DNA from: Paraburkholderia edwinii
GTDB lineage: Bacteria; Pseudomonadota; Gammaproteobacteria; Burkholderiales; Burkholderiaceae
DNA: 64,000 bases
Direction: 5' to 3'
Assembly (NCBI RefSeq): GCF_019428685.1
Contig: NZ_CP080095.1
Location: forward strand, 1,550,001-1,614,000
The notes below the pieces were generated by a model. That model was not told the origin of the DNA, ran no database searches, and saw only the letters and a list, made by a program, of their open reading frames with translations. The translations under genes and the position numbers were made by a program. Shown one piece after another: positions 1 to 10,459 of this stretch (position 1 is its first letter; each line of letters opens with the position of its first letter).

Positions 1-7
1 TTGGTCC

Positions 8-622
8 TCAGTTTCGTTCGAGGTCGGCCAGTTCTTGCAAAGAATTGACATTGTAAAACGCACGTTCATCGGCAAAAGCGACTTCGACTGTCTTGTGGCG
101 CGCGTACCACGCGCGTACCTTGCGCTCGCCTGCATCGAGAAACGCCGCGAGGTCGTCGGCAAGCGTGGTGCGTATCAGCGCGAAGACCGGGTGTATCGAT
201 ATCTCGTGCTGCGCGTTGCTCGTGGTGACGGTGGCGATGTCGGCGTGTTCGGCATCGAGCGCGTCGGCGAGGCGCGCGGCGAGGTCGACGGGTAGCGCAG
301 GCGTGTCGCACGGTGCGCTCAGCATATAGCCTGTGCGCGCGGCGCGCAGGCCGGCAAGCAAACCCGCGAGCGGGCCGGGGAAGTCGGGCAGCGTATCGGC
401 GATGACCGTTGCATTAAACGGCGCACCGAGTTTGGCGTAGCGCGGGGCGTTGCGGTTCGCGCTGATCAGCAGCGCGCCGGTTTGAGGCGCCAGACGCTTC
501 AGCACGTGCAGCGCGAGCGGGTCGCCGCGCAACACTTGCAGTCCCTTGTCGACGCCGCCCATGCGCATGCCGCGGCCGCCTGCGAGCAGCAGGCCGGTGA
601 TCTGGTCGGTCGGGATCGACAT
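8..622 (-). CDS. mobA: Molybdenum cofactor guanylyltransferase MobA
   Basis: Transfers GMP from GTP to molybdopterin to form the guanine-dinucleotide cofactor; cytoplasmic. The 204-aa protein starts with a short leader followed by the nucleotidyltransferase signature LLLAGGRGMRMGGVDKGLQ, and has the usual family length (about 190-205 aa). The ATG at 622 was chosen because the frame upstream is Arg/Ser-rich shadow sequence and the glycine-rich loop begins only about 10 residues after this ATG. It lies downstream of moaA on the same strand, a 94-bp spacer apart, so the two probably serve one cofactor operon that continues left of the window. Function is by family recognition. Confidence 0.93.
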   Translation of the reverse strand: MSIPTDQITGLLLAGGRGMRMGGVDKGLQVLRGDPLALHVLKRLAPQTGALLISANRNAPRYAKLGAPFNATVIADTLPDFPGPLAGLLAGLRAARTGYMLSAPCDTPALPVDLAARLADALDAEHADIATVTTSNAQHEISIHPVFALIRTTLADDLAAFLDAGERKVRAWYARHKTVEVAFADERAFYNVNSLQELADLERN

Positions 623-716
623 GGGCGCGGTGGAGTGGGTGACGGGGGACGTGGGTGCGGAGTACGGTCGGTCGCGGCGTGACGTGGATGCTGTTGCTTG
701 CGTCGCGCTCCTGGCA

Positions 717-1829
717 CTAGCCGCCGATATACGACATCTCGACGCGCCGCTCGGCCGCTTCGGCTTGCCGGGCCGCCTGCGCGCTGCCGCGCAGCTGCGA
801 ATAGCGGTCCGCGCGCGCCTCCCAGATGTGGGCGATCGCGGTGGTGATCTCGTCGTCGCTCGAGCCATTGCGCAACAGCGTGCGCAGATCGTGTCCGTTC
901 GACGCGAAAAGGCACAGATACACCTTGCCTTCGGTCGACAGCCGCGCGCGCGTGCAGGTGCCGCAGAACGCGCGCGTGACGCTCGAAATCACGCCAATTT
1001 CGCCGCTGCCGTCCGCGTAACCCCAGCGCTGCGCGGTTTCAGCCGCGCTGTGCGCCTCGAGCGGCACGAGCGGAAAGTGCTCACCGATGCGCGCGACGAC
1101 TTCGGCCGACGGCAGCACTTCGGCCATGTTCCAGCCATTCGACGTGCCGACGTCCATGTACTCGATAAAGCGCAATACCGCGCCGCTGCCTTTGAAATGA
1201 CGCGCCATCGGCACGATCTCGGTGTCGTTCGTGCCGCGCTTGACGACCATGTTCACCTTCACGGGCGCAAGGCCGATCGATTGCGCGACGTCGATGCCGG
1301 CGAGCACATCTTCGACCGCGAAGTCGGCGTCGTTCATCTTGCGAAACAGCGCGTCGTCGAGTGCGTCGAGGCTGACCGTGACGCGCTTCAGGCCCGCGTC
1401 CTTGAGGCTTTGCGCCTTGCGCGCGAGCAGCGACCCGTTGGTCGTCAGCGTGAGATCGAGCGGGCGGCCGTCGGGCGTCGACAGGTTCGCGAGGCGCTCG
1501 ATCAGAAATTCGATGTTTTTGCGCAGCAGCGGTTCGCCGCCGGTCAGCCGGATCTTTTCGACGCCCTGCGCGACAAATAGCCGCGCGACGCGTTCGATTT
1601 CCTCGAAGGTCAATAGCGCGCTGTGCGGCAGGAACGGGTAGTCCTTGTCGAACACCGACCGCGGCATGCAGTAGATGCAGCGGAAGTTACAGCGGTCCGT
1701 CACCGAAATGCGCAGATCGCGCAGCGGCCGCGACAGCGTATCGCGCAGCTCGCCGCGTGGCGCTTGCGCCGGACCGGAAAATACCGGCACTGCGCTGACA
1801 TCGGTCAGGGGAATGATGCGTCGGGACAT
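717..1829 (-). CDS. moaA: GTP 3',8-cyclase MoaA (radical SAM)
   Basis: Radical-SAM enzyme that starts molybdopterin synthesis by converting GTP to the cyclic 3',8 intermediate. The 370-aa protein has the N-terminal cluster motif [12 protein letters not shown] (CxxxCxxC), a TGGEPLLR segment that contacts SAM, the second C-terminal cluster cysteines in [10 protein letters not shown] and VYLCLF, and the conserved C-terminal Gly-Gly (SYIGG) needed for activity in the family. The ATG at 1829 (MSRRIIPL) is preferred over an in-frame TTG seven codons upstream. Transcribed after rne and before mobA, with a terminator separating it from rne. Confidence 0.95.
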   Translation of the reverse strand: MSRRIIPLTDVSAVPVFSGPAQAPRGELRDTLSRPLRDLRISVTDRCNFRCIYCMPRSVFDKDYPFLPHSALLTFEEIERVARLFVAQGVEKIRLTGGEPLLRKNIEFLIERLANLSTPDGRPLDLTLTTNGSLLARKAQSLKDAGLKRVTVSLDALDDALFRKMNDADFAVEDVLAGIDVAQSIGLAPVKVNMVVKRGTNDTEIVPMARHFKGSGAVLRFIEYMDVGTSNGWNMAEVLPSAEVVARIGEHFPLVPLEAHSAAETAQRWGYADGSGEIGVISSVTRAFCGTCTRARLSTEGKVYLCLFASNGHDLRTLLRNGSSDDEITTAIAHIWEARADRYSQLRGSAQAARQAEAAERRVEMSYIGG

Positions 1830-1910
1830 GGTTCGAATATTGAGATCCAAGACTTCATTCTAACGGAACGCTTCTTTTCGCTCGATTCGGGGAATACCTG
1901 CTGGTTGTGA

Positions 1911-1935
1911 AAAAGCCCGCCGATGGGGCGGGCTT
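1911..1935 (-). terminator. Intrinsic terminator of rne
   Basis: Read on the minus strand this is a nine-base-pair GC stem (AAGCCCGCC paired with GGCGGGCTT, 4-6 nt loop) followed by a run of T. It lies about 100 nt after the rne stop codon and before moaA, so it should end the rne transcript. Confidence 0.8.
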
Positions 1936-2033
1936 GGGGTGCGGCGTCTTGCAGCCGTTTCGCAGCCGGGTGGTGGGCTTTGTCAATGCGGCCCCAACAA
2001 GCAGGGCCGCATCAGACGAAGGCCGGCTCCGCG

Positions 2034-5000
2034 TTACTGCGAGTGCTTTGCCGTTTCGACCTGCTGCATCGGCGCCGTATCGACCGGCGGCAGCGGCTTG
2101 CGCTCGCGCGGCGCGCGCGCCGGCGGCACGACTTGCGCGGCGGCCTGCTGGGCGGCGTGAAGCTTGTCGGCGTCGGTGTTCACCCAGACGAGGCCCACGC
2201 CTTCGAGCATCGACTGCAACGCTTGCGGCGACGCGCCGGCCGCTGCGTGCGTGCCGTTTGCGCGTGCTGCTGCTTGCGGCGCGGCAGACGGCTGCTCGTG
2301 AGCGGCGGCGGTGGCTGGGCTCGGGGCGGCAGCGCTTGCTGCTACCGGCGCCGGCGTCGCGGCCGCGACAGGCGCAGGTTCGGCCGTCGTTTTTGCCGGT
2401 TCAGCAGCTTCGAAGCGTTCCGTACGCGGTGCTTCAACTGGCTGCGGAGCCGGTGCGTAGGCTGGTGCATAAGCCGGTGCTGCAGGCTGTTGCACAGCGG
2501 GTTCGACGTGAGCCGGCGTGGCTGCCGTGGCCGGTTGCGCATCGGGCTGCGTTACGGCTGCGCTCGACGGTTCGACCGCGGCTTGAACGGCCGGGGCCGG
2601 TGCCGGGGTTGCAGTTGCCGGTGCGGCATCAGCGTGTTGCGGCGCTGCGGACGATGCATCGAACGCGACGGCCGGAGCAGCCTCGGGGTGCGAAGCCGGT
2701 GCCCGAGCGGGTGCCTGAGCCGGTGCTTGAGCGGGTTGCTGAGCCGGTTGCTGAACAGCTGCATGCGCCGGTGCATAAGCCGCTTCAACCGGCGCCTGAG
2801 CCGGCGACGGCTGGAACTGCGTCTGCACTTGCGTCGCTGCCGGCTCGCTGGCGACGGGCGCTTGCTGCCCGGTCACCGGTTCCACGTGCTGAACCGTCGC
2901 CGCCTTTTCGGCTGCGAGCGGCGGCGTTTCGTCTGCCGGCTGCAGTTCAGTGATGACATGCGTTTGCGTCGCAACGGCTGCCACGACCACTTCCACCGCC
3001 GTCTCCACCGGTTGCTGCGCCTCGTGACGGCCCGCATGTTCCGGCGCCCGCACCGGCGCTTCCGCCGGCACGCTTGCGCCATCGCCTTCCGCTTCGGCGA
3101 CGTCGGCTGCCGTGTTGACGTTCACGCCTTCCTCTTCGCGCTCACGACGGCCGCCACGACGGCCGCGGCGGCGCCGGCGGCGTTCCTCGCCGTCACGCGC
3201 GGCTTCCTGTTCGGTCGGCAGGGCGCCGCCCGTCAGGTTCGCTTCTGCCTGCGCCGCCGTATCCGCGGCTTGCGCTTCGGTCTGGCTCAGCGCGTCGACA
3301 TTTTCCTGCTGCTGACGACGACGTTCGCCGCGCTCGACACGGTCCGGGCGCTCACGGCGCTCACCACGTTCCTGACGCTCGCCACGTGCGCCGGCTTCCG
3401 CCGTATCGGCGCGTTCAGCGGCGCGGTCCTGACCGCGTTCCGCGCGCTCGACGCGGTTCTCGCGCGGCTCGCGGCCTTCACGGCTCTCGCCGCGGTTGTC
3501 ACCGCGGTTATCACTGCGGTTGTCACGGTTCTCACGCTCGCGGCCCTCACGCGGCTCGCGACCTTCACGGCCTTCGCCCCGACCATCCCGACCCTCGCGT
3601 CCTTCACGACCGCCACGCGTCTCACGAGCCTCGCGCGGTTCGCGCTCTTCGCGACGCGGCTGTTGGCCCTGACGGCCGCCGGCCGCCGCGCCTTCACCGC
3701 GCGTTACCTTGTCGCGCGCCGCGCCGCCACGGCGATTGCGGTCGCCGCCGCGCTCGCCGCTACGTTCACCCGTGCGTTCGCCACGTTCGGCGCGCTCACC
3801 GCGTGCCGGACGTGCTGCTTTTTCAGCCGTGGCCGGCTGTGCGACCGGCGCCGCCGGCTGCATGCCGAACAGGCCCTTGAGCCAGCCGATAAAGCCGCCC
3901 GAAGCCGGCGTCACCGCAACCGGCGCCGGCGTGGCCGCCGCCGTGCGCACCGGCGCGCTCGGCGCCGGCTTCTCGGGCGTGATGCCCTTCACGGCCGCTT
4001 CCTGCTTCGGCTTCACTTCTTCGGTGCGCTTGCTGTAACCGGTTTCCGATTCCAGCTCGCGAGCCGCTTCCTCGGCCATCTTCCACGACGCACGCGGGTC
4101 GTCGAGGCGTGCGTCGTCGTGACGCAGACGCTCGAGCTTGTAGTGCGGCGTATCGAGGTGCTTGTTCGGCACGAGCACCACGGCGACCTTGAAACGCGAC
4201 TCGATCTTGTTGATTTCCGAGCGCTTTTCGTTGAGCAGGAAGGCGGTCACCTCGACCGGCACCTGGCAGTGGATCGCCGCGGTGTTTTCCTTCATCGCTT
4301 CTTCCTGAATGATCCGCAGCACTTGCAGCGCAGACGATTCGGTATCGCGAATATGCCCCGTGCCGTTACAGCGCGGGCAGGTCACGTGGCTGCCTTCCGA
4401 CAGTGCCGGGCGCAGCCGCTGGCGCGACAGCTCCATCAGGCCGAAGCGCGAGATCTTGCCCATCTGCACGCGCGCACGGTCGTGCTTGAGCGCGTCTTTC
4501 AGGCGCTGCTCGACTTCGCGCTGGCTCTTGGCCGACTCCATATCGATGAAGTCGATCACGATCAGGCCGCCCAGGTCGCGCAGACGCAGCTGGCGCGCGA
4601 CTTCGTCGGCGGCTTCGAGGTTCGTGCGCGCGGCGGTTTCCTCGATATCGGCGCCCTTGGTGGCGCGCGCCGAGTTCACGTCGATTGCGACGAGCGCCTC
4701 GGTGTGGTCGATCACGATCGCGCCGCCCGACGGCAGCGGCACCGTGCGCGAGTACGCGGTTTCGATCTGATGCTCGATCTGGAAGCGCGAGAAGAGCGGG
4801 ACGTCGTCGTGGTAGCGCTTGACCTTGCTGACGTTGTCCGGCATCACGATATCCATGAAGGCGCGTGCCTGGTCATGGATTTCGGTCGTATCGATGAGGA
4901 TTTCGCCGATATCGGGCTGGAAGTAGTCGCGAATCGCGCGGATCACGAGGCTCGATTCGAGATAGATCAGCATCGGCGTGCCGGACTGGCCGCTTTGCGA

Positions 5001-5588
5001 GGCCGCCTCGATCGCACGCCAGAGCTGCATCAGGTAGTTCAGATCCCACTGCAGTTCCTCGGCGCTGCGGCCAATGCCGGCCGTGCGCGCGATGATGCTC
5101 ATGCCCTCGGGCAATTGCAGCTGCGCCATCGTTTCGCGCAGTTCCTGCCGGTCATCGCCCTCGATGCGGCGCGACACGCCGCCGCCGCGCGGATTGTTCG
5201 GCATCAGAACCAGATAGCGGCCGGCGAGCGAGATAAACGTGGTCAGGGCCGCGCCCTTGTTGCCGCGCTCTTCCTTCTCGACCTGAACGATCAGTTCCTG
5301 GCCTTCCTTCAATGCATCCTGGATGCGCGCGGAGCGCATTTCGACGCCATCGCGGAAATACTGGCGGGCAACTTCCTTGAACGGCAGGAAGCCGTGGCGA
5401 TCTTCGCCGTAGTTGACGAAACAGGCTTCGAGCGACGGCTCGATGCGCGTGACGATGCCCTTGTAGATATTGCCTTTGCGCTGTTCGCGGCCGGCGGTTT
5501 CGATATCGATGTCGATGAGTTTTTGCCCATCGACGATGGCGACGCGCAATTCTTCCTGCTGCGTCGCATTGAACAGCATGCGTTTCAT
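2034..5588 (-). CDS. rne: Ribonuclease E
   Basis: Endoribonuclease E, core of the RNA degradosome and main mRNA decay and rRNA/tRNA processing enzyme. The 1184-aa protein begins [21 protein letters not shown], has an S1 domain around residues 35-120 ([20 protein letters not shown]), the RNase H-like/DNase I-like catalytic half ([16 protein letters not shown]), and the Zn-link cysteines in CPRCNGTG near residue 405. The C-terminal half (about residue 520 onward) is disordered, first Arg/Glu/Gly-rich (repeats of GREGRE type), then Ala/Pro/Gln-rich, as in family scaffolding tails although the sequence is not conserved. The ATG at 5588 is preceded by GGAG at good spacing. The leader is long and structured (see the spacer entry), consistent with the autoregulation known for rne. 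Confidence 0.97.
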   Translation of the reverse strand: MKRMLFNATQQEELRVAIVDGQKLIDIDIETAGREQRKGNIYKGIVTRIEPSLEACFVNYGEDRHGFLPFKEVARQYFRDGVEMRSARIQDALKEGQELIVQVEKEERGNKGAALTTFISLAGRYLVLMPNNPRGGGVSRRIEGDDRQELRETMAQLQLPEGMSIIARTAGIGRSAEELQWDLNYLMQLWRAIEAASQSGQSGTPMLIYLESSLVIRAIRDYFQPDIGEILIDTTEIHDQARAFMDIVMPDNVSKVKRYHDDVPLFSRFQIEHQIETAYSRTVPLPSGGAIVIDHTEALVAIDVNSARATKGADIEETAARTNLEAADEVARQLRLRDLGGLIVIDFIDMESAKSQREVEQRLKDALKHDRARVQMGKISRFGLMELSRQRLRPALSEGSHVTCPRCNGTGHIRDTESSALQVLRIIQEEAMKENTAAIHCQVPVEVTAFLLNEKRSEINKIESRFKVAVVLVPNKHLDTPHYKLERLRHDDARLDDPRASWKMAEEAARELESETGYSKRTEEVKPKQEAAVKGITPEKPAPSAPVRTAAATPAPVAVTPASGGFIGWLKGLFGMQPAAPVAQPATAEKAARPARGERAERGERTGERSGERGGDRNRRGGAARDKVTRGEGAAAGGRQGQQPRREEREPREARETRGGREGREGRDGRGEGREGREPREGRERENRDNRSDNRGDNRGESREGREPRENRVERAERGQDRAAERADTAEAGARGERQERGERRERPDRVERGERRRQQQENVDALSQTEAQAADTAAQAEANLTGGALPTEQEAARDGEERRRRRRGRRGGRREREEEGVNVNTAADVAEAEGDGASVPAEAPVRAPEHAGRHEAQQPVETAVEVVVAAVATQTHVITELQPADETPPLAAEKAATVQHVEPVTGQQAPVASEPAATQVQTQFQPSPAQAPVEAAYAPAHAAVQQPAQQPAQAPAQAPARAPASHPEAAPAVAFDASSAAPQHADAAPATATPAPAPAVQAAVEPSSAAVTQPDAQPATAATPAHVEPAVQQPAAPAYAPAYAPAPQPVEAPRTERFEAAEPAKTTAEPAPVAAATPAPVAASAAAPSPATAAAHEQPSAAPQAAARANGTHAAAGASPQALQSMLEGVGLVWVNTDADKLHAAQQAAAQVVPPARAPRERKPLPPVDTAPMQQVETAKHSQ

Positions 5589-6418
5589 TGAACGGCTCCA
5601 GAGCGGCTTTGCGCGGCCCGGCATCCGGCGTCTCGGGTTGCAACCGGTTGCACCTCGCAACCCGGCTGCAAAACGGAACGCCAAACGACAGGCAGCGGCA
5701 CGCCGCGCCTTATTGTGTTTTCACAAGCACGCTGGAGCGGGAAAAGTGGCGGGAGAATTGCCTTAAGAGGGCGCCGTCCGCAAGAAAGGACAAGGACGAC
5801 TGCCGCAGGGCACATGCGAACACGGCTTCAAATAAACGGCGCGACACGCCCGAGCCCGGCCGACCGTCTGCCTGTGCCTTCATCCATTCCCACCGGTGCG
5901 CCAACTGGGCGCATGACCGGACGGGCGAAGGCTGCGGTCTGACGCGTGGGATTCGCTATGCATCGCGATATCCCGCTCAAAGCTGTCTCGCCTGATTTTT
6001 TGACGTCGCCAAGTCCTGCATTTCCTCGCAGGACGCCATGGGCGCTCGCCGTATTTTCGCCACCGGTGCGCCTCGAATCGAAGTGAGGCGCGCCGGTCAA
6101 ATTCTTTTTGACCAAAGTTCCGTTACCGTCGGAGCCGCTTCGACCGAACGCGCCTCTGGGCGCTGTCCCTGCCGGGCACGGCTTCCGTGCGTGCAACTTG
6201 TTGCATCTCGTTTTGGGGTGAGCAACGCGCCCCTGGCGCAAGTAAAATGTTGGTTTAACACCTGCACCTGTGCAATCCGCCCGCGGTTTGGCTGCGATTC
6301 GACCGTGGTTCGACTGCGCTTGAATCGCATTTGAACCGCGCTCAGGGTACCGGCTTCGGTTTCATCATGCCGGCCGAACCCGCTCCCGCCGCAGACTGCT
6401 GGGCAAATTATATTCAGA
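5589..6418. promoter_or_regulatory. Divergent rne/rluC spacer with structured rne leader
   Basis: 830 bp without a convincing gene, between divergent rne and rluC. It holds several inverted repeats: TTGTG-TTTT-CACAA near 5713-5727; GTCCTGC/GCAGGAC at 6013-6019 and 6028-6034; a 13-bp stem with one G-U pair at 6062-6074 and 6085-6097; and GGTCAAA/TTTGACC at 6095-6101 and 6107-6113. The last two share bases 6095-6097, so they cannot both form completely. The structures lie upstream of rne in its direction of transcription and fit a long 5' UTR; that it is an RNase E feedback element is inference. Confidence 0.5.
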
Positions 6419-7474
6419 ATGAAAGAGTTAGGCAAAAATTCGCAGAAACCGGTCGCAGGTGATCAGGTGTCGATGATTGAAATCGACGATAGCGCGGCTG
6501 GTCAGCGGATCGACAATTTTCTGTTGCGCATCTGTAAAGGTGTGCCGAAGAGCCATATTTACCGCATCCTGCGCAGCGGGGAAGTGCGCGTGAATAAGGG
6601 GCGGGTCGATGCGCAATACAGGCTGGCATATGGCGATCTGGTCCGTGTGCCGCCGGTTCGCATCGCGCACGGCACGGCCGAGGCTGCGCCCGTGCCGCCG
6701 CCTTCGGCCCATTTCACGATTCTGTTCGAAGACGACCATTTGCTCGTGATCGACAAGCCGGCCGGCGTTGCCGTGCACGGCGGCAGCGGGGTCGCGTTCG
6801 GCGTGATCGAGCAGTTGCGCGCGGCGCGGCCGCAGGCGAAATTCCTCGAACTGGTGCATCGGCTCGACCGCGAAACGTCGGGCGTGCTGATGCTCGCGAA
6901 AAAACGCGCGGCGCTCGTCGATCTGCACGAACAGATTCGCGAGAACCGGGTCGACAAGCGCTATTACGCGTGCGCGCACGGCGAGTGGGCGAACGATTGG
7001 GGCCGGCGCCGGGCGGTCAAGGAGCCGCTGCACAAGTACCTGCTGCCCGACGGCGAGCGGCGGGTGCGGGTCCAGCCGGACGGCCTGCCGTCGCACACGG
7101 TGTTCAATCTGGTCGACCGGTGGCCCGAATACGCGCTGCTCGAGGCGGAACTGAAAACGGGTCGCACCCATCAGATACGCGTCCATCTGGCTCATCTGGG
7201 GCTGCCGATCGTCGGCGACGCGAAGTATGGCGATTTCGCGCTGAACAAGGCGCTGGCGCGCGCGAATGCCATGCCGGGCATCAAGCGCATGTTTTTGCAT
7301 GCGTACCGGCTCAAGATCACGCATCCGGCGACTGGCGAGACGCTGCAGTTTCAGGCGCCGCTACCCGACGAGTGCCGGCGCTTTATTACACAGCTTGCCG
7401 AGCTAAACGGGCAAAATCCCTCCCGCACCTCCTCTAATAACGAGACGCACACGCATGGCTCGACAGCAATTTGA
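6419..7474 (+). CDS. rluC: 23S rRNA pseudouridine synthase RluC
   Basis: Isomerises uridines in 23S rRNA (955, 2504 and 2580 in E. coli RluC). The 351-aa protein has an N-terminal S4 RNA-binding domain (about residues 29-80) and the catalytic RluA-family motif HRLDRETSGVLML with nucleophile Asp150, followed by GRTHQIRVHLAHLG. Divergent from rne, the usual arrangement. A TATATT -10-like hexamer sits at 6409-6414, only 5 nt before this ATG, so the mRNA may be leaderless or translation may begin at the in-frame ATG at 6473 (MIEIDDS). The 3' end overlaps the next gene by 20 bp. Confidence 0.94.
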   Translation: MKELGKNSQKPVAGDQVSMIEIDDSAAGQRIDNFLLRICKGVPKSHIYRILRSGEVRVNKGRVDAQYRLAYGDLVRVPPVRIAHGTAEAAPVPPPSAHFTILFEDDHLLVIDKPAGVAVHGGSGVAFGVIEQLRAARPQAKFLELVHRLDRETSGVLMLAKKRAALVDLHEQIRENRVDKRYYACAHGEWANDWGRRRAVKEPLHKYLLPDGERRVRVQPDGLPSHTVFNLVDRWPEYALLEAELKTGRTHQIRVHLAHLGLPIVGDAKYGDFALNKALARANAMPGIKRMFLHAYRLKITHPATGETLQFQAPLPDECRRFITQLAELNGQNPSRTSSNNETHTHGSTAI

Positions 7475-8114
7475 TCTGATCGTTTTCGATTGGGACGGCA
7501 CGCTGATGGATTCGACCGCGCATATCGCGCGCAGCATTCAGGCCGCTTGCCGCGACCTGGGGCTGCCGGTGCCGGCCACCGAGGCAGCGAGCTACGTGAT
7601 CGGCCTCGGCCTGCGCGACGCGCTGCAAATTGCCGCGCCGACCCTGGACCCGGCCGACTACCCGCGGCTGGCCGAGCGCTATCGCTTTCATTTCCTCGTG
7701 AAAGACCAGACCACCGAGCTTTTCGAGGGCGCGCGCGAGCTGCTGGCCGAACTGCGCGACACCGGTTATCTGCTTGCGATCGCGACCGGCAAGAGCCGCG
7801 TCGGCCTGAACCGCGCGCTCGATCAGGTGCGTCTGACGAGCCTCTTCGACGGCACGCGCTGTGCCGACGAAACCTTCTCGAAGCCGCACCCGGCCATGCT
7901 GCACGAGCTGACGCGCGAGCTTGGCCAGGACCCGGCGCGCACGGTCATGATCGGCGACACGACGCACGACCTGCAAATGGCCTCGAATGCGGGCGTGGCC
8001 GGCATCGGCGTCGCTTACGGCGCGCATCCGGCCGACTCGCTATCGGCTTTCGGTCCGCAATACATCGCTGAAAGCATCGGTTCGCTGTCCGACTGGTTGC
8101 GCGAGCACGCATGA
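7455..8114 (+). CDS. HAD-IA family hydrolase (Gph-like phosphatase)
   Basis: A 219-aa haloacid dehalogenase superfamily phosphatase. Motif I is FDWDGTL with nucleophile Asp12 and Asp14; motif II is the Ser/Thr in AIATGKSR; motif III/IV is KPHPAM and MIGDTTHDLQMA. It resembles phosphoglycolate phosphatases, but the substrate cannot be read from sequence, and these proteins next to rluC in Burkholderiales are usually called only HAD-IA hydrolases. It overlaps rluC by 20 bp and the Rieske gene by 4 bp, so all three are translationally coupled. Confidence 0.9.
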   Translation: MARQQFDLIVFDWDGTLMDSTAHIARSIQAACRDLGLPVPATEAASYVIGLGLRDALQIAAPTLDPADYPRLAERYRFHFLVKDQTTELFEGARELLAELRDTGYLLAIATGKSRVGLNRALDQVRLTSLFDGTRCADETFSKPHPAMLHELTRELGQDPARTVMIGDTTHDLQMASNAGVAGIGVAYGAHPADSLSAFGPQYIAESIGSLSDWLREHA

Positions 8115-8521
8115 TGAGCGGCACGGATAGCGGATCGGCCGAACCCGTGCGCGTGTGCGCATCCGACGAACTCGTCGACGGCGGCGTCGGCATACGGCGC
8201 GATGCGACCTGTGGCGACGGTAACGTCGTTGTATTCTTCGTGCGCTACGATGGCACCGCATACGGCTACCTGAACCGCTGCGCGCACGTGCCGATGGAGC
8301 TCGACTGGGTCGAAGGTCAGTTCTTCGAATCGTCGGGCTTATACTTGATGTGCTCGACGCACGGCGCGATCTACGCGCCGGATACGGGGAAATGCGTCGG
8401 TGGTCCGTGCCGTGGCGGGAGATTGCGTGCGGTGCGGGTCGAAGAGCGCGAAACGCCTGAAGGGCGCGCGGTATTCTGGCTGCCGGACGGCGAGCTTCGG
8501 CCGCTGGGCCTGGACCGCTGA
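8111..8521 (+). CDS. Stand-alone Rieske [2Fe-2S] protein
   Basis: A 136-aa soluble Rieske-type ferredoxin. The two cluster-binding boxes are C57-A-H59 and C81-S-T-H84 followed by Gly85, the CxH...CxxH pattern of Rieske domains. There is no signal peptide, transmembrane helix or oxygenase catalytic domain, so it probably carries electrons in the cytoplasm. It starts 4 bp inside the HAD gene and is followed 92 bp later by an S49 peptidase. Its partner reductase or oxygenase is not in the window. Confidence 0.88.
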   Translation: MMSGTDSGSAEPVRVCASDELVDGGVGIRRDATCGDGNVVVFFVRYDGTAYGYLNRCAHVPMELDWVEGQFFESSGLYLMCSTHGAIYAPDTGKCVGGPCRGGRLRAVRVEERETPEGRAVFWLPDGELRPLGLDR

Positions 8522-8613
8522 GTTTGGACAGATGCGCGTCGGAACCCGGCGCGCCTTGACCATTCCTCAATCAATTCCCGGAACAACAATCCAATCGATG
8601 CAGGCGGCAACGC

Positions 8614-9621
8614 ATGTCTGACAATCTCACTCCCGATTCCAATGAAGCGAACAAGTCCGCCGAGCGCAAGCCGGCGGGCGGCAACGAGCCCGGCTGGGAG
8701 CGCGCCGCGCTCGAACGCATCGCGCTCGCCGCGATCGCCGAGCAGCGCGCGGCGCGGCGCTGGCGCATCTTCTTCCGCTTTGTGTTTCTCGCGTTTCTCA
8801 TCGGCATCGGCTGGGGCGTTTTCGATCTGACGGGCGACCATGTCGCCGCGACCGGACGTCATACCGCGCTCGTTTCGCTCGAAGGCGAGATCTCGTCGGA
8901 TACCAACGCGAGCGCCGAAGACATCAACTCCGCTCTCGACGATGCGTTCGAAGACGCCGGCACCGCGGGCGTCGTCCTGCGTTGCAATAGCCCGGGCGGC
9001 AGCCCCGTGCAGGCGGGCATTATCTATAGCGAAATCCGGCGCCTGCGCAGCAAGCATCCGTCGATTCCGCTGTATGTCGTGGTCGGCGATATGTGCGCGT
9101 CGGGCGGCTACTATGCGGCCGCCGCGGCGGACAAGATCTACGTCGACAAGGCGAGCATCGTCGGCTCGATCGGCGTGCTGATGGACGGTTTCGGCTTTAC
9201 CGGCTTGATGGACAAGCTCGGCGTCCAGCGGCGTCTGCACACGTCTGGCGAAAACAAGGGTTTCTTCGATCCGTTCTCGCCCGAGACGCCGAAGATGGAC
9301 GCGCATGCGCAGCAGATGCTCGACCAGATTCACGCGCAATTCATCGATGCGGTGCGCCAGGGCCGCGGCAAACGGCTGCATGAAACGCCGGACATCTTCT
9401 CGGGCCTCTTCTGGACCGGCGAGAAAAGCGTCGAACTCGGACTCGCGGATGGCTTCGGCGATACCGACTACGTCGCGCGCGAGATCATCAAGGCGCCCGA
9501 CGTGGTCGATTACACGGTGAAGGAAAGCATCACCGACCGCGTCGCGCGCAAGTTCGGCGCGGCGGTCGGCAGCGCGGCGATTCACGCGATGATTGCCGGC
9601 GGGAAGCTGAATTTGCGGTGA
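8614..9621 (+). CDS. S49 family serine peptidase (SppA/SohB-like)
   Basis: A 335-aa membrane-anchored peptidase. An Arg-rich cytoplasmic segment is followed by one membrane helix (about residues 52-72) and the ClpP-fold S49 domain. The segment DMCASGGYYAAAAADKIY contains the nucleophile Ser163, and SIVGSIGV follows as in SppA proteins. The length equals one catalytic repeat, shorter than E. coli SppA (618 aa). In this family the partner is a lysine, which cannot be assigned confidently here. Role is probably degradation of signal peptides in the inner membrane. It ends the rluC cluster. Confidence 0.9.
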   Translation: MSDNLTPDSNEANKSAERKPAGGNEPGWERAALERIALAAIAEQRAARRWRIFFRFVFLAFLIGIGWGVFDLTGDHVAATGRHTALVSLEGEISSDTNASAEDINSALDDAFEDAGTAGVVLRCNSPGGSPVQAGIIYSEIRRLRSKHPSIPLYVVVGDMCASGGYYAAAAADKIYVDKASIVGSIGVLMDGFGFTGLMDKLGVQRRLHTSGENKGFFDPFSPETPKMDAHAQQMLDQIHAQFIDAVRQGRGKRLHETPDIFSGLFWTGEKSVELGLADGFGDTDYVAREIIKAPDVVDYTVKESITDRVARKFGAAVGSAAIHAMIAGGKLNLR

Positions 9622-9739
9622 GGTGTGGCGGGCAATGCGCGCGTGCGGCTTGTGCCGCCCGTCGCCCGTCGCATGCCGCATGCCGCATGCGGAGCGTGAT
9701 GCCGCGTGGCGTCGCGCTTGCCGCCTTCGTCGCCAGGAT

Positions 9740-10459
9740 TTATATCGCCAGCAGCAGGAAAATCGCCGGCCGCTTATGCAGATCGGGCGCCGGCTTCTTC
9801 TTCCAGTCACTGACCGCGCGGCTTACGATCGTTTCGCTCGCGAGTGTCAGATCGACTGCGACACAGATCAGCGTCGACGGCGCGCAGGACGCGAGCAGCG
9901 TGTCGAGCAGGGCGCGATTGCGATACGGCGTTTCGATAAAAATCTGCGTCTGCTTTGCCTTGCGCGACTGCTGCTCGAGTTCGCGCAAGCGCTTCGCGCG
10001 CTCGCCCGCATCGACCGGCAAATAGCCGTGAAAGGCGAAGCTCTGGCCGTTCAGGCCCGACGCCATCAACGCCAGCAGAATCGAGCTCGGGCCCACGAAC
10101 GGCACAACCTTGACGCCGCGCTCGTGCGCGCGCCGCACGAGCAGCGCGCCCGGGTCGGCGACGGCAGGGCAGCCGGCTTCCGATACGAGCCCCGCGTCGG
10201 TGCCCGCGAGAATCGGCGCGAGCAGGCGGTCGATTTCACCGGCGGGTGTGTTCACGTTGAGTTCGCGAATCTCGATTTCCTGGATCGGCCGCTCGGTACC
10301 GACTTTCTTCAGGAAGGCGCGCGTGGTCTTCGCGTTTTCGCCGATGTAGTAGCCGAGCGTGGCGGCGCGTGCGCGGACCGGCGCGGGAAGCACGGCGTCG
10401 AGCGCGTCGGCGTCGCCGTCGCCGAGCGTGTTCGGGATCAGATAGAGCACGCCGCTCAT
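9740..10459 (-). CDS. SAM-dependent methyltransferase, RsmI-like tetrapyrrole methylase family
   Basis: A 239-aa protein of the tetrapyrrole/uroporphyrin methylase fold, related to RsmI (16S rRNA C1402 2'-O-methyltransferase). It begins MSGVLYLIPNTLGDG and includes GLVSEAGCPAVADPG and VVPFVGPSSILLALMASGL, the SAM-pocket segments of the group. It is shorter than true RsmI (about 285 aa) and is translationally coupled to maf through an ATGA overlap at 10456-10459, so it is probably the second, smaller paralogue found in Burkholderiales rather than rsmI itself. The RNA target is unknown. Confidence 0.85.
   Translation of the reverse strand: MSGVLYLIPNTLGDGDADALDAVLPAPVRARAATLGYYIGENAKTTRAFLKKVGTERPIQEIEIRELNVNTPAGEIDRLLAPILAGTDAGLVSEAGCPAVADPGALLVRRAHERGVKVVPFVGPSSILLALMASGLNGQSFAFHGYLPVDAGERAKRLRELEQQSRKAKQTQIFIETPYRNRALLDTLLASCAPSTLICVAVDLTLASETIVSRAVSDWKKKPAPDLHKRPAIFLLLAI

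Noticed and set aside
1923..5591. 1222-residue open frame antisense to rne on the plus strand
   Set aside because: It is the mirror of the GC-rich rne codons (Arg/Leu/Ala-rich with no domain), with no ribosome binding site; rne itself is a clear gene.
6013..6034. Intrinsic terminator in the rne/rluC spacer
   Set aside because: The inverted repeat has no T-run after it on either strand; the T-run on plus precedes it.
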